Assembly: GCF_004135735.1 (NCBI RefSeq)
Contig: NZ_CP012670.1
Coordinates: 6,712,501-6,776,500, forward strand
Length of the DNA stretch: 64,000 bases
Source: Sorangium cellulosum
GTDB taxonomy: Bacteria; Myxococcota_A; Polyangia; Polyangiales; Polyangiaceae
Direction of reading: 5' to 3'
The translations under genes and the position numbers were made by a program. Numbering within the stretch: the first letter of the stretch is position 1; each line of letters starts with the position of its first letter. Shown in pieces: positions 52,579 to 61,458 of the stretch. The notes beneath the pieces are model-generated. The model was given only the letters and a program-made list of their open reading frames with translations. It searched no databases and was not told the DNA's origin.

Positions 52579-53904
52579 ATGGCGATCCGCACGGCCGATG
52601 ATGCGACACCATCACCCGTCGCCCCGCCGGGGGCCTGTCCGGTCTCCCGCATCGGCGCGGAGTTCAACCCGTTTCACGGCGCGCAGCTCGAGGATCCCTA
52701 CCCGTTTTATGCGCGCGCTCGCCGGGAGGAGCCTGTCTTCTACAGCCCCGTGACCCGGATGTGGTACGTGACCCGGTACGACGATATCGTCGCCGTGCTG
52801 AGGGATCCGGCCCGCTTCTCCTCCGCGCAATCGGTCGATCTCCCGCTCGACTTCACGCCCGAGACCCGGGAGGCGATCCGGACGAGCTACCTGTCCCGGT
52901 GCTCGCTCATCGACAACGACCCGCCGTCGCACACGCAGATCCGGCGCATGGTCAACAAGGCGTTCGCGGCGCGGAGGACCGCCGATCTCGAGGCGCGCGT
53001 CCGCGCGATCGCCGCGGACCTCATCGATCGGTTCGCGGCGAGGGGCCACGCCGATCTCGTCGAGGAGCTCGCCTTTCCGCTGCCCATGCGCGTGATCCTC
53101 AGCGTCCTCGGCGCGCCGGAGGGCGATCTCGGGCAGCTCAAGCGGTGGTCGGACGACTGGATGACGCTCGTCGCCGTCCAGCTCACCCCCGAGCGGCAGC
53201 GCGAGGTCGTGGGCCGCCTGCTCGAGTCCGAGCGCTACTGGACGAGCCTCATCGAGGAGCGGCGCGCGCGGCCGCGCGACGACCTGCTGAGCGACCTCCT
53301 CGAGGCGTCGCAGGAGGAGCAGCCTCCGGTGCCGCTCTTGCAGCTCGTCAACGTCTGCGCGGTCCTGGTCCTCGCCGGACACGAGACGACCATGAACCTG
53401 CTGGGCCTCTGCGTTCACCGGCTCCTCCGCGAGCCCGACGCGTGGCGCCTCGTCTGCGAGGACCCGGCGAACATCCCCGGGGCCGTCGAGGAGACGCTGC
53501 GCGCGGACACGTCGGTTCATGCCCTGATGCGCACCACGATGGCGCCGGTCGAGGTGGGCGGGGTCAAGCTGCCGAAGGGGGCGCAGCTCGCGCTGCTGTT
53601 CGCCTCGGCGAACCACGACGAGGCCCATTTCCAGGACGGCGCCCAGTTCGACCTGCGCCGCGAGGACGCGGCCCGGCACCTCGCCTTCGGCCACGGCATC
53701 CACTACTGCGTCGGCGCGCAGCTCGCGCGGCTGGAGGTGCGGGTCGCCCTGGAGCTCCTCATCGAGCGCCTGCCGGGGCTGCGGCTCGTGCCCGACCAGG
53801 AGATCACGTACGTCGTGAACCCGATCCACCGCGGCCTGAAGGCGCTGCAGATCGCGTGGGACACGCGCGGCGACGAGGGCGCCCGCCACACCCTCAGGGC
53901 CTGA
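52579..53904 (+). CDS. Cytochrome P450
   Basis: This is a 441-aa soluble P450 of bacterial class. The start is the ATG at 52579, with AGGAG about 10 bp upstream. Recognised elements are AGHETT in the I helix (~266-271), an ExxR motif (ETLR in VEETLRADTSV) and the haem loop FGHGIHYCVG with Cys377 as ligand. N-terminal and F/G regions are normal in length (DDPYPFYARAR-like start, LSRCSLIDNDPPSHTQIRRM). No ferredoxin or reductase gene is adjacent. Such enzymes often tailor secondary metabolites, but no biosynthetic cluster is seen here. Confidence 0.94.
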   Translation: MAIRTADDATPSPVAPPGACPVSRIGAEFNPFHGAQLEDPYPFYARARREEPVFYSPVTRMWYVTRYDDIVAVLRDPARFSSAQSVDLPLDFTPETREAIRTSYLSRCSLIDNDPPSHTQIRRMVNKAFAARRTADLEARVRAIAADLIDRFAARGHADLVEELAFPLPMRVILSVLGAPEGDLGQLKRWSDDWMTLVAVQLTPERQREVVGRLLESERYWTSLIEERRARPRDDLLSDLLEASQEEQPPVPLLQLVNVCAVLVLAGHETTMNLLGLCVHRLLREPDAWRLVCEDPANIPGAVEETLRADTSVHALMRTTMAPVEVGGVKLPKGAQLALLFASANHDEAHFQDGAQFDLRREDAARHLAFGHGIHYCVGAQLARLEVRVALELLIERLPGLRLVPDQEITYVVNPIHRGLKALQIAWDTRGDEGARHTLRA

Positions 53905-55000
53905 GGCGCAGCCTGGCCGTCACGGGGAAGTGATCCGACGGATAACGGCCGTCCTGGTGATGGCGGATGATCTCGGCCATGAGCACCTCCGTGACCGGCG
54001 CCGGGGGCGCGAAGATGAAATCGATCTTCTCCCCGTCCTCGACTCCGCTGAACCTGTTGAAGGTCCCGACCGTCGCCTCGTCCGGGTAGAGGACGCGGAA
54101 CGTGTCCACGAACCCCGGAGGGGCAGGCACCGGCGCCGTCCCCTCGCTCGCGCGCGCCGCCTCCCCCTTGACGTAAAGGACCGCCGGATTGCGCTCGCCC
54201 GCGTTGAAGTCCCCCGTGAGGATCACCGGGTCGGGGTGGGCGCGCCGCGCGATCCTGTCGGCGATGAGCTCGACGCTCCGCGCGCGCGACGGCTGCGACT
54301 CGTGGTCCAGGTGCGTGTTGAACAGGTAGAAGCCGCGGCCGGAGCGCTTCTCGACGAGCCTGGCCCAGGTGCAGATCCGCACGACCCCGTTCCCGAAGCT
54401 CCTGGAGCCGGGCACCTCCGGGGTATCGGAGAGCCAGAACGTGCCGCTCTCGTCCACATCGAACCGATCCTCTGCATAGAGGATCGCCGAGTACTCCCCT
54501 GCCTCGACGCCGTCGTCGCGGCCGACGCCGATCTCGGCGTACGGGAGCGCGCCGCGGAGATCATCCATCTGGGATCTCAGCGCCTCCTGGAGACCGATCG
54601 CATCGGGGTTTGCGTCCCTGATGACCTGGTAGACCATCTCGCGGCGATTCGGCCAGGCGTCGATGCCGTCCGCGCGGTTTGCATAGCGGATGTTGAAGGT
54701 CATCAGGTCGAGCTCCACCGGCAGGGCCGTGGCGGCCCCGCCCGCGCCGCCCGTTCCATCCATGCCGCCCTCGCCGGCACCGCCCTCGCCGCCCGTTCCA
54801 CCCATGCCGCCCTCCTCACCGGCGCCGCCCGCGCCGCCCGTTCCACCGACGCCGCCCCTCTCGCCCGCGCCGCCCGTTCCACCCGCCCCGCTCATGCCGC
54901 CTGTGTCCCTGGCATGCCCGCCGCCGCCTGGCTCGCCGCCGCATCCGAAGAGAAAAAGTGTCGCTGTTGCGAGAAGGAACGATGTCTTCGAGTTCGTCAT
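53894..55000 (-). CDS. Endonuclease/exonuclease/phosphatase (EEP) family lipoprotein
   Basis: This is a 368-aa protein with a lipoprotein signal (LLATATLFLFGCGGEPG) and a ~60-residue Gly-rich linker of GGTGGAG units. The EEP catalytic fold follows: LMTFNIRYAN, IGLQEAL (metal-binding Glu), LFNTHLDHES, ILTGDFNAGE, KIDFIFA and YPSDHFPVTARL. The catalytic residues appear intact. Members hydrolyse phosphodiesters of nucleic acids, lipids or inositol phosphates. This one should act outside the cytoplasm. Its 3' end overlaps the convergent P450 gene by 11 bp. Confidence 0.92.
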   Translation of the reverse strand: MTNSKTSFLLATATLFLFGCGGEPGGGGHARDTGGMSGAGGTGGAGERGGVGGTGGAGGAGEEGGMGGTGGEGGAGEGGMDGTGGAGGAATALPVELDLMTFNIRYANRADGIDAWPNRREMVYQVIRDANPDAIGLQEALRSQMDDLRGALPYAEIGVGRDDGVEAGEYSAILYAEDRFDVDESGTFWLSDTPEVPGSRSFGNGVVRICTWARLVEKRSGRGFYLFNTHLDHESQPSRARSVELIADRIARRAHPDPVILTGDFNAGERNPAVLYVKGEAARASEGTAPVPAPPGFVDTFRVLYPDEATVGTFNRFSGVEDGEKIDFIFAPPAPVTEVLMAEIIRHHQDGRYPSDHFPVTARLRLRP

Positions 55001-55188
55001 TCTTTCCTCGTCGAGCAGCCCGAGGCTGGCGGCCGGGCCCGTCTGGCGGGGAGGATCTGGTCGGGCGCCGCGGCCCCGCGCGCGCCCTGCGCAGGGCCCG
55101 CGGCAGGGTGGACGCCCTCGCCGGCGCCCGCGCCGCCGCAATGGATCAACGAGACGGCGGCGAGGAGCATCCACGCCGCGCTGCTCAC
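54997..55188 (-). CDS. Small lipoprotein candidate coupled to EEP gene
   Basis: A GTG at 55188 (or an ATG at 55170) opens a 63- or 57-codon frame starting WMLLAAVSLIHCGGAGAGEG, which looks like a lipoprotein signal with lipobox SLIHC. The rest is Ala/Gly/Pro/Arg-rich. Its stop overlaps the EEP start (ATGA). Such overlap supports real translation, but the mature part is short and not protein-like, so it may be only a leader frame. Confidence 0.4.
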   Translation of the reverse strand: MSSAAWMLLAAVSLIHCGGAGAGEGVHPAAGPAQGARGAAAPDQILPARRARPPASGCSTRKE

Positions 55189-55348
55189 CGTCTGCCGTAT
55201 GCCCGAGGTCCTCCGAGGCAGGGGGCGTGTCCCCGTTCGCGCGTGACGTCAAGCGCGTCGCCGCCGCGCCCCGGGGGACCCGGAGGTGAGCACCCCAAAC
55301 GCGACCACCACCCCCCGCCGGGCGATGGCGAGCCGCACGGCGCGGAGC
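55001..55348. other. Intergenic region between EEP and kelch genes
   Basis: Apart from the small lipoprotein candidate and the half hairpin element at about 55279-55315, I see nothing else supported in this stretch. It is upstream of the EEP gene and so should hold its promoter. Confidence 0.4.
55279..55315 (-). repeat. Half copy of the long hairpin element family
   Basis: On the minus strand the sequence reads ggtggtcgcgtttggggtg followed by ctcacctccggg. This matches the left arm end and first centre bases of copy 1 (ggggtgctcacctccgggg). The right half is missing. It lies ~35 bp beyond the stop of the kelch gene, the same 3' position as other copies. Confidence 0.55.
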
Positions 55349-56383
55349 TCAGGGCCTGAACGCGTCCGCGACGTCGGTCGCGCCGAAGCCTTGCTGGGTC
55401 CCGCCGCCTGGAACGTAGATCGTCGAGCCGACCGCGGCCGCGCCGGTGCCGTGGCGCGGCGTCCGCATCGGTGCGAGCACCTCCCACGCGTCGCGCGCGG
55501 TGTCGTAGGCCTCGTTGTCGTCGAAGATGCCCGAGGTCCCCGGCTCCTGGTTGCCCTCACCGCCGATGACGTAGATCGTCTCGCCGATCACGGCCGTCGC
55601 GACGCCGCCGCGCGCCGTCGGCATCGGCGCGCGCGTCGACCAGGCGCCCGCCGAGAGATCGTACGCGAACACCGTGCCCGCGACGTTGTCCTGGCCGTTC
55701 GCCCGCCCGCCGAGCACGTAGAACGTCGAGCCCACGACCGCGCCGGCGACGTGATCGCGCGGCTCCGGCAGGTCCGGCAGCGTCTCCCACGCCCCGGTCA
55801 CGACGTCGTACGAGGAGAACGTGGCCACCGTGTCCTGGAAGGGGGACGACAGCGAGCGCAGCCCCCCCGCGAGGTAGATCTTCGTGCCGCTCGTGCCGAC
55901 GGCGGCGCTCCCGCGCGCGGTCCCCTCGGGCATGGGATCCAGCGCGGTCCACGCGTCCGTGGCCGGGTCGTACTCGAACGCATCGCCGATGGCCATCCAG
56001 GGGAAGTCGCCGATCATGCCGCCGAGCAGGTAAATCTTGCCGTTCACGGCCGCGACGTTCGCGTGATTCAGCCCCAGCGGCAGCGGCGCGGCCTCGGACC
56101 ACGTCTCCGCGCGAGGATCGTAGACCTCGACGCGCCCCGTGTTCCGCTGGTCGGCGTCGAGGCCGGCGATGACATAGACCTTGCCGTCGAGCGCGACGAC
56201 GCTGTGCTCCTGGCGCGGGCCGACCGCGATCGGGGCGAGATCGCGCCAGCCCGGGTGGGCGCCGCTGTCCCTGCCCTCGCCGGAGGCCGCGCTGCTCTCG
56301 CCCACGCTCGACCCGTCGTCGACGCAGGCCGCCGTGGCCAGGGAGAGGCAGAGAGAGACGCAGAGGGGGGTGATGAATCGCAT
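55349..56383 (-). CDS. Kelch-repeat lipoprotein
   Basis: This is a 344-aa protein from the ATG at 56383. A lipoprotein signal (LCLSLATAACVDDGS) is followed by about six kelch repeats. Each has a GG or similar turn and a W about 20 residues on (for example VYVIAGLDADQRNTGRVEVY, KIYLLGGMIGD, FYVLGGRANGQ, IYVIGGEGNQ). These form a beta-propeller. The protein should be a surface-attached binding module. It is monocistronic. Confidence 0.92.
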   Translation of the reverse strand: MRFITPLCVSLCLSLATAACVDDGSSVGESSAASGEGRDSGAHPGWRDLAPIAVGPRQEHSVVALDGKVYVIAGLDADQRNTGRVEVYDPRAETWSEAAPLPLGLNHANVAAVNGKIYLLGGMIGDFPWMAIGDAFEYDPATDAWTALDPMPEGTARGSAAVGTSGTKIYLAGGLRSLSSPFQDTVATFSSYDVVTGAWETLPDLPEPRDHVAGAVVGSTFYVLGGRANGQDNVAGTVFAYDLSAGAWSTRAPMPTARGGVATAVIGETIYVIGGEGNQEPGTSGIFDDNEAYDTARDAWEVLAPMRTPRHGTGAAAVGSTIYVPGGGTQQGFGATDVADAFRP

Positions 56384-56742
56384 GGGTGTTCTTTCCTTCC
56401 GGTGTTCGGTCCAGTGAGCCCGAGGTCGCTGCGCGACGTCGCGCGTCCGTCGTGCACCACGGCATGCCAGCGGTCGGCGCGCCGCCCGCGCAGCCCGCCT
56501 CGCCCGGCGCCAGGCTCGCGATCGCGGCGCCAGGCCGACGATCGGCGTCCAGCGCCGCCTTCCTGAGGCCCTCTCTCCAGGGTGCCGCAGGGCCGTAGAC
56601 CCGCGGCTGCCTAGATATCGGGCCTCGCAGATCGCGTCGCGCGGCGGCGTGTCGCGCCGCGCGACGGCCTTACGTCGACACGGCAGAGCGTAACGTCGGC
56701 GCCGAGGGCGGTCCACGCCGCGCCGCGCCTGGATCGCTGTTA
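56384..56742. other. Intergenic region without gene
   Basis: This stretch of ~360 bp lies between the LysR gene end and the kelch gene start on the minus strand. I see no convincing gene. It should contain the kelch promoter. Confidence 0.5.
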
Positions 56743-57711
56743 CTATCTATCGACCGCGTCGATAGCCTGGTCGGGGAGCGGGCGCGGCGCCCCGGCGTGG
56801 AGCTCGCGGCAGCTCTCGGCGATGCACCTGCGGAGCCAGACGTGCGCGGGATCCTTCTGCCGCGTCGCGCTGAACAGGCACGAGAACGAGAAGGGCGGGA
56901 CGGCGAGCGGCGGCTCGAACACGCGGAGGCGCAGGAGCGGCGCGGTGGCGCGGACGAAGCTGCGCGGCAGCGTCGCGATCAGGTCCGTCTGCGCGACGAC
57001 GAACAGGGCCGCCGAGAAGTGCGGCATCCGGAGCACGACGCGCCGGCGGTGCCCGAGCCGCGCGAGCTCGTCGTCCAGGGGGCTGCCGGGCAGCTCGTAG
57101 GGCGCGACGAGGACGTGCCCGGCGGCGGCGTACGCGTCGAGCGTGACGCTCTCCCCGATGCGGGGGTGGTCGCGGCGCGCGATGCACGCGAACGGCTCCT
57201 CCAGCAGCCGCTGCGCGACGAGGCCGGAGAGCGGCTGGAACCTCACGCCGAGCGCCACGTCGATCTCGCCCGCCTGGACCGCCCGGTCCACATCCATCCT
57301 GAAGGAGCGCAGGACGACATCGACGCCGGGCGCCTCGCGGCGGAGCCGCGCCATGAGCGGCGGCACGATGACGATCTCGGCCCAGTCTGGGGCGGAGATC
57401 GTGAACGTCCGCTCGAGGCGCGACGGCTCCACGCCCGTCGCCTGCTCGAGGAGCTGCTCCAGCGAGTCGAGCCGCGCGCGCAGCGGCGCCGCGAGCTCCT
57501 CGGCGAAGCTCGTCGGCCGGAGCGCGGCCCCGGCGCGGACGAAGAGCGGATCGCCGAACACCTCGCGAAGCCGGCCGAGCGCGTGGCTCACGGACGACTG
57601 CGCCCGGCCAAGGCGCCTTGCCGCGACGACGGTGCTCTGGCTCCGGAGCAGCTCGTCGAGCACGACAAGCAGGTTCAGGTCCACGGAGGCGAGGCGGGCG
57701 CGGCGACTCAT
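56743..57711 (-). CDS. LysR-family transcriptional regulator
   Basis: This is a 322-aa protein. The winged HTH at the N-terminus is typical: VDLNLLVVLDELLRSQSTVV, AARRLGRAQSSVSHALGRLR, VFGDPLFVRAGAALRPT. The C-terminal effector domain has the usual two-lobe pattern (LERTFTISAPDWAEIVIVPP, VDVVLRSFRMDVDRAVQAGE). It is closest to the NodD/LinR-type group by these segments. The target is unknown. A perfect 8-bp-stem hairpin (56747-56765) overlaps its last codons and may aid termination. Confidence 0.92.
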   Translation of the reverse strand: MSRRARLASVDLNLLVVLDELLRSQSTVVAARRLGRAQSSVSHALGRLREVFGDPLFVRAGAALRPTSFAEELAAPLRARLDSLEQLLEQATGVEPSRLERTFTISAPDWAEIVIVPPLMARLRREAPGVDVVLRSFRMDVDRAVQAGEIDVALGVRFQPLSGLVAQRLLEEPFACIARRDHPRIGESVTLDAYAAAGHVLVAPYELPGSPLDDELARLGHRRRVVLRMPHFSAALFVVAQTDLIATLPRSFVRATAPLLRLRVFEPPLAVPPFSFSCLFSATRQKDPAHVWLRRCIAESCRELHAGAPRPLPDQAIDAVDR

Positions 57712-57825
57712 GGCGCGAGCAGTACATCATTTTCACCGAGGCCGGCCCCGCGCCCAGCTCGGCCCTGGGTGGGGGGAGGTCATGATCGGCCGACGCTGAC
57801 CGGAGCCGCTGCCAGCGGCTGGCCC

Positions 57826-58677
57826 TCACAGCCGAGCGAGCCGTCCATCTTCGAGCAGCACCCAGGGGGCTGAAGGCGAGTACGCCTCGGTCCCGGCGAT
57901 GGGCAGGTTTGGCGCATCCGTGAGCTGGTCGAGCCCCTTGTCTCGGAGCCGCATCCCACGTTCCGTGAGGCGATAGACCTCCGACAGCATCGGGTAGCCT
58001 GCGCCAGGCGGCTTCGGGCCAGGCAGCAGCTCGTCGAATCGACTGAGACGCAGGGTCCCTTCCGCAGTCCTTCTTGGAAAGAAGGAAGAGAGGAATGCCC
58101 ATAGCGGAGCGAGCTCTGGAAACCCTTCGACACCACGTACGCAGCTCCGCGCGAGCGGCCTCGGGTCCGCTGCGGTGTACTGGCTCCAGAGGCGCACGGC
58201 ACGCTGGTGGCGTTCGCGCGGCCAGGGGCGCGCTCCACTGAGCCGCGCCGGGAGGGTCCCCAGCTCGGAGGCGGAGCACCACGTCGGCACGGCGGACTCG
58301 TGCGCATCCGGCCCGCGAAATGGCGGATCCAGCTCGACGACAACCATGTTCTTACGCGGAACACCACGCTCGCGCAGCCTGCTGCACATTCTCCAGAGAC
58401 CCACGCGCTCGCGCAGATTCGTGGACGAAACCCACACGACAACCACGAGACCCATCTTACTATCCGCACCGATGGGGTCGACGAAAGAGCCCCACCATGC
58501 CTGACGCGCGAGAACATGCTCTGACGCCCCCGCGCGAGATGGCCCAACGAGAAGGCAGTCAGAATCAACGACAACGCTGATGGCGCCTAGCGACGCAACG
58601 CGATCCGCCACACGAGACTCGAACACCACATGCGTCGCGCTAGCGATATCCACAGCGAAGACACTCACTGAATTCAT
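57826..58677 (-). CDS. Hypothetical protein, possibly DUF1835-like (283 aa)
   Basis: The ATG at 58677 (MNSVSVFAVDIASATHVVFE) is chosen; an in-frame GTG at 58731 would overlap the upstream gene more. Segments such as ISVVVDSDCLLVGPSRAG and MGLVVVVWVSSTNLRERV fit alternating strands and helices, similar to the DUF1835 group of small nucleotide-fold proteins, but this is weak. The C-terminal third resembles a winged-helix (YPMLSEVYRLTERGMRLRDK). Third-position GC is lower than in neighbours. It overlaps the gene upstream by 38 bp. Confidence 0.65.
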   Translation of the reverse strand: MNSVSVFAVDIASATHVVFESRVADRVASLGAISVVVDSDCLLVGPSRAGASEHVLARQAWWGSFVDPIGADSKMGLVVVVWVSSTNLRERVGLWRMCSRLRERGVPRKNMVVVELDPPFRGPDAHESAVPTWCSASELGTLPARLSGARPWPRERHQRAVRLWSQYTAADPRPLARSCVRGVEGFPELAPLWAFLSSFFPRRTAEGTLRLSRFDELLPGPKPPGAGYPMLSEVYRLTERGMRLRDKGLDQLTDAPNLPIAGTEAYSPSAPWVLLEDGRLARL

Positions 58678-58999
58678 ATGGCTTGTTACGAAGACAATAG
58701 TCAAGACAGTCGCGACAGAACGCATGCCCACTTGTCGTTATACGGGTACAGGGCCACCCCTTGGCCTGGCAAGTGTCAAAATACTCGCTGCACCTGGTGA
58801 CCGGGGCGCATCCTGCCATCTGCTCAGAGGCGCCGCTCCCCACGTCATCACCGTTTTGGTGCCAGTCCCCCGTAGCTGCTGACGAGGTGATGATGCTGCC
58901 ACCAGCACCGTCCGTTCCCCCGCCGCGGACCCAGCACTCGCCCACGTCGACGTTGCACGCCGTGAGACTGACGGCCCAAATGGCAACCAATCTCCTCAT
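58640..58999 (-). CDS. Small Cys-rich lipoprotein (119 aa)
   Basis: The ATG at 58999 gives MRRLVAIWAVSLTACNVDVG, a lipoprotein signal. The mature protein has about eleven cysteines, many in the last 60 residues (APVTRCSEYFDTCQAKGWPC, HAFCRDCLDYCLRNK, CLRCGYR), probably forming disulfides. The start overlaps the stop of the next gene upstream (ATGA), so the pair is translationally coupled. Codon use is AT-richer than the rest. Function is unknown. Confidence 0.75.
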   Translation of the reverse strand: MRRLVAIWAVSLTACNVDVGECWVRGGGTDGAGGSIITSSAATGDWHQNGDDVGSGASEQMAGCAPVTRCSEYFDTCQAKGWPCTRITTSGHAFCRDCLDYCLRNKPYEFSECLRCGYR

Positions 59000-59541
59000 T
59001 TCGCGTCTCTCTCGAACTTCCAAACAGGCCCAGCGGTAGCCATCGCCATCAGGCCATGACGAAGAACCCGACTGCTTCCGCCAGCCCAGTCCAAGTTTGC
59101 GCCCACAGACAGCCCCAAGGACTCGAAAAAGCACCAATCGACTTGCGCATGACCGCCCGGAGCAATTCCCAGAACCTGGCTACAGATCACGACGCCACAC
59201 ACCGGCATCCAGTAGATCGACAAGGACGGCCCGAGACTGGCCTTACCTGTGTTCCAGGCGTATACAAGGGCAACCGCCGTTCGATCGTGGGCTTCCACCC
59301 GTTCTCCGGGGAGAACGCTGAACATGTCGTGGACTTCGAGTGTGAAGTCTCTATTGCGGTGCCAGAGCAGCCCAGCGAAAGGGCTCACCGCAAGCCTGGG
59401 GTCAGCCCCGATCCGGATCCCACCCACGCTCACGCCACCGCTGAGCTCGAAAGCCATTGCCGGCGCCGGAAGAGCGACGAGCGCGGAGGCACAGCCGCAC
59501 AGCGCGAGCGCGCTCGCCTTCCCCCTCAGCCCGTGCCCCAC
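58996..59541 (-). CDS. Hypothetical exported, outer-membrane-type protein (181 aa)
   Basis: A GTG at 59541 starts a protein with a signal peptide (ALVALPAPAMAFELSGG). The mature part has alternating Gly/aromatic strands (ISGG-like start, FAGLLWHRNRDFTLEVHDMF, LGPSLSIYWMPVCGVVICSQ), suggesting a small beta-barrel. The family is not recognised. It is upstream of the coupled Cys-rich lipoprotein gene. The arrangement is similar in style to the 189-1630 pair. Confidence 0.75.
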   Translation of the reverse strand: MGHGLRGKASALALCGCASALVALPAPAMAFELSGGVSVGGIRIGADPRLAVSPFAGLLWHRNRDFTLEVHDMFSVLPGERVEAHDRTAVALVYAWNTGKASLGPSLSIYWMPVCGVVICSQVLGIAPGGHAQVDWCFFESLGLSVGANLDWAGGSSRVLRHGLMAMATAGPVWKFERDAK

Positions 59542-59936
59542 GTTCCCTTCCCGGTGCGGACTATCCTCCCAGCGAGAGGCGAAGTCAACCGGCAGTTCAG
59601 GTCACATTACGTCCATGTGGCCCTTGCACGACGGTCCAGCGCGAGCGGTGGCAGGCCATGCGCGGCATGCTCCGACCAGTCGGCTCGCCTAGCACGTTCC
59701 GAGCGGCGCGACCCACTCCCGCACCTCCCTGTTACAGGCAGCCTACCGAGTTCGTCACGCCGTGTGACCTCCGTGTGCCTCGACGCCAAGGCACGGGATT
59801 CCACGTAGCCGCTCCGCAGACCGCGTCTGTTCCCTGGCCAGATTCGGCTGGGGTGTTGCTGAGCACCGTTGTTGATGCCCATGGTGCGCTTGTCGATCCA
59901 GCTCTTTGATGGCGGGGCGGCTACAGTCTGGGGGGC
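59542..59936. other. Intergenic region with lower GC
   Basis: This region of ~395 bp lies between the minus-strand gene start at 59541 and a plus-strand fragment. No gene is supported. It likely holds the promoter of the 59541 operon. Confidence 0.45.
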
Positions 59937-60150
59937 GTGAGCGAAGAACGAAAGCAGCCGAGGGCCAGGTTCAGGGCGCTCCAGCTCAGCCAGGAGGACC
60001 AGCAGGCGCTGCGCCGACGCGAGAGGGAGGGACCGCTCGGCATGCTGGTCGCACGGCGGATCCAGGCCCTCGCGATCCCGCGGTGTCGGCGGGGGCACGA
60101 CGATCGGCGTTGTCGCCGGAGGTGGCGACGACCACACGCGAGGCAGAGGG
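59937..60150 (+). pseudogene. Possible 5' fragment of an unrecognised gene
   Basis: A GTG at 59937 opens a frame whose first ~48 residues look protein-like (VSEERKQPRARFRALQLSQE, DQQALRRREREGPLG). After that the frame runs into the antisense of the monooxygenase gene and loses protein character. It may be the start of a gene cut by the monooxygenase/AraC segment. Evidence is weak. Confidence 0.25.
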
Positions 60151-60152
60151 AC

Positions 60153-61367
60153 CTACTGCGCGACGATGTCGCGCATCTTCAGCTGGTCATTGACCGTCAG
60201 TCGTCGGAAGATCGCGCGCGTGACGGGCGAGCTGGCGAGGCGGACGAACGCCGCGCGCACGATCCGCTGAGCCTCCCCGGACGGTGTGAAGAGCGCCCTC
60301 ATTCTCAGCCCGTCGGCCAGCAGGCTCGTGATGAACGGGCGCAGCTTCTCCTCCCAGGCGACGAGCGCGCGTCCCACGTCGTCAGGGTACTTCTCCAGCA
60401 TGTTGCCGAGAAGCTCACTCCCGGCCATGCCGGTCGAAGCGCCCATCCCTGAATACAGCGTCAAGCACCACGCAGCGTCGCCGACCAGCACGACCCGCCC
60501 CTTGTGCCAGCAATTCATGCGAACCTGATTGACCGAGTCGAACAGGTACTCGTCTGCGGCCGCGAAATCGTCGAGGAGCTGCCTCAGCACCGGCCCTGCC
60601 GGTTCTGGTCCGTAAGCCCTGCGCAGCGACTCGATGGGGGTCTTCCGGAACTGCGCATCGATGTCGTCCACGCGGTAGGAGAAGAGCAGGCCTGGGTTGT
60701 GGTCCGCGAAGGGGAATACCCACGCCGACCGCCCGACCTCGGCAAGGACCAGCCCATCATGCAGGTGATAGCCGCGGACGGGTTCGCTCAGGATGGCCGC
60801 CCCGATCATGTAATTCATCGGGTAGAGGAAATCTTCGTGCGGGCCGAAGACGAGCTTCCGGACGGTCGAGCGCACTCCGTCAGCCCCCACCACGAGGTCG
60901 AAGCGCTCGGTCACGGTCTCGCCGGTCTTCGTGTGGGTCATCGTGACATCGACGCCGCGACCTCCTGGATCCATCCCCGTGGGGACGGTCGAGAAGCGGA
61001 TCTCCACCCGCTCCGGCAGCGCGTTGAACAACGCATTCTCGACGTCGCCGCGCAGCAGCATGCGCGGCTGGCCGGGCACGTCGGCGAAGGTCATGCCCCT
61101 GCGACGACGATTGGCCCGGTCGACCTCGTACGTCTTGGTTTGCGGGTGCTTGCGGTCGCCCATGGCCTCGAGCACGCCGAGCCGCTTGGCGGACGCCTGG
61201 CCCGTGCCGAAGAGGGCAATGAAGTAGCCGCCTTTGCGGCGCTCGGGGGCCCGCTCGATGATCACGGGCTCCCAGCCGGCCCTGTGCAGCCGCAGGGCCG
61301 TGGCGATGCCGGCGATGCCAAGCCCAACGATCAAAACGCGGCGCCCGTGGGTCGCTGAAGTCGTCAT
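60153..61367 (-). CDS. FAD-dependent monooxygenase (aromatic/tetracycline-hydroxylase type)
   Basis: This is a 404-aa protein. The FAD-binding motif is VLIVGLGIAGIATALRLHRA. The middle motif DLVVGADGVRSTVRKL (the DG fingerprint) and the C-terminal VVLVGDAAWCLTLYSGMGAS (the GD motif) identify a class A flavoprotein hydroxylase. Such enzymes oxidise phenols, quinones or polyketides using NAD(P)H and oxygen. The C-terminal ~60 residues are helical. It lies 91 bp after the AraC gene on the same strand and may be under its control. Confidence 0.93.
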   Translation of the reverse strand: MTTSATHGRRVLIVGLGIAGIATALRLHRAGWEPVIIERAPERRKGGYFIALFGTGQASAKRLGVLEAMGDRKHPQTKTYEVDRANRRRRGMTFADVPGQPRMLLRGDVENALFNALPERVEIRFSTVPTGMDPGGRGVDVTMTHTKTGETVTERFDLVVGADGVRSTVRKLVFGPHEDFLYPMNYMIGAAILSEPVRGYHLHDGLVLAEVGRSAWVFPFADHNPGLLFSYRVDDIDAQFRKTPIESLRRAYGPEPAGPVLRQLLDDFAAADEYLFDSVNQVRMNCWHKGRVVLVGDAAWCLTLYSGMGASTGMAGSELLGNMLEKYPDDVGRALVAWEEKLRPFITSLLADGLRMRALFTPSGEAQRIVRAAFVRLASSPVTRAIFRRLTVNDQLKMRDIVAQ

Positions 61368-61458
61368 GATGCTTTGACTCTAGCCATCGACGGCGCACGC
61401 CGGCAGAGCGTGGCTTGGGGCGGATATCGGCCTGGATTGGGGTCGGATGGCGGGGTCT

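Noticed and set aside
59607-60137. A 176-codon minus-strand frame
   Set aside because: Composition is Arg/Pro/Ser-rich with no motif and it lies in an intergenic region; not protein-like.
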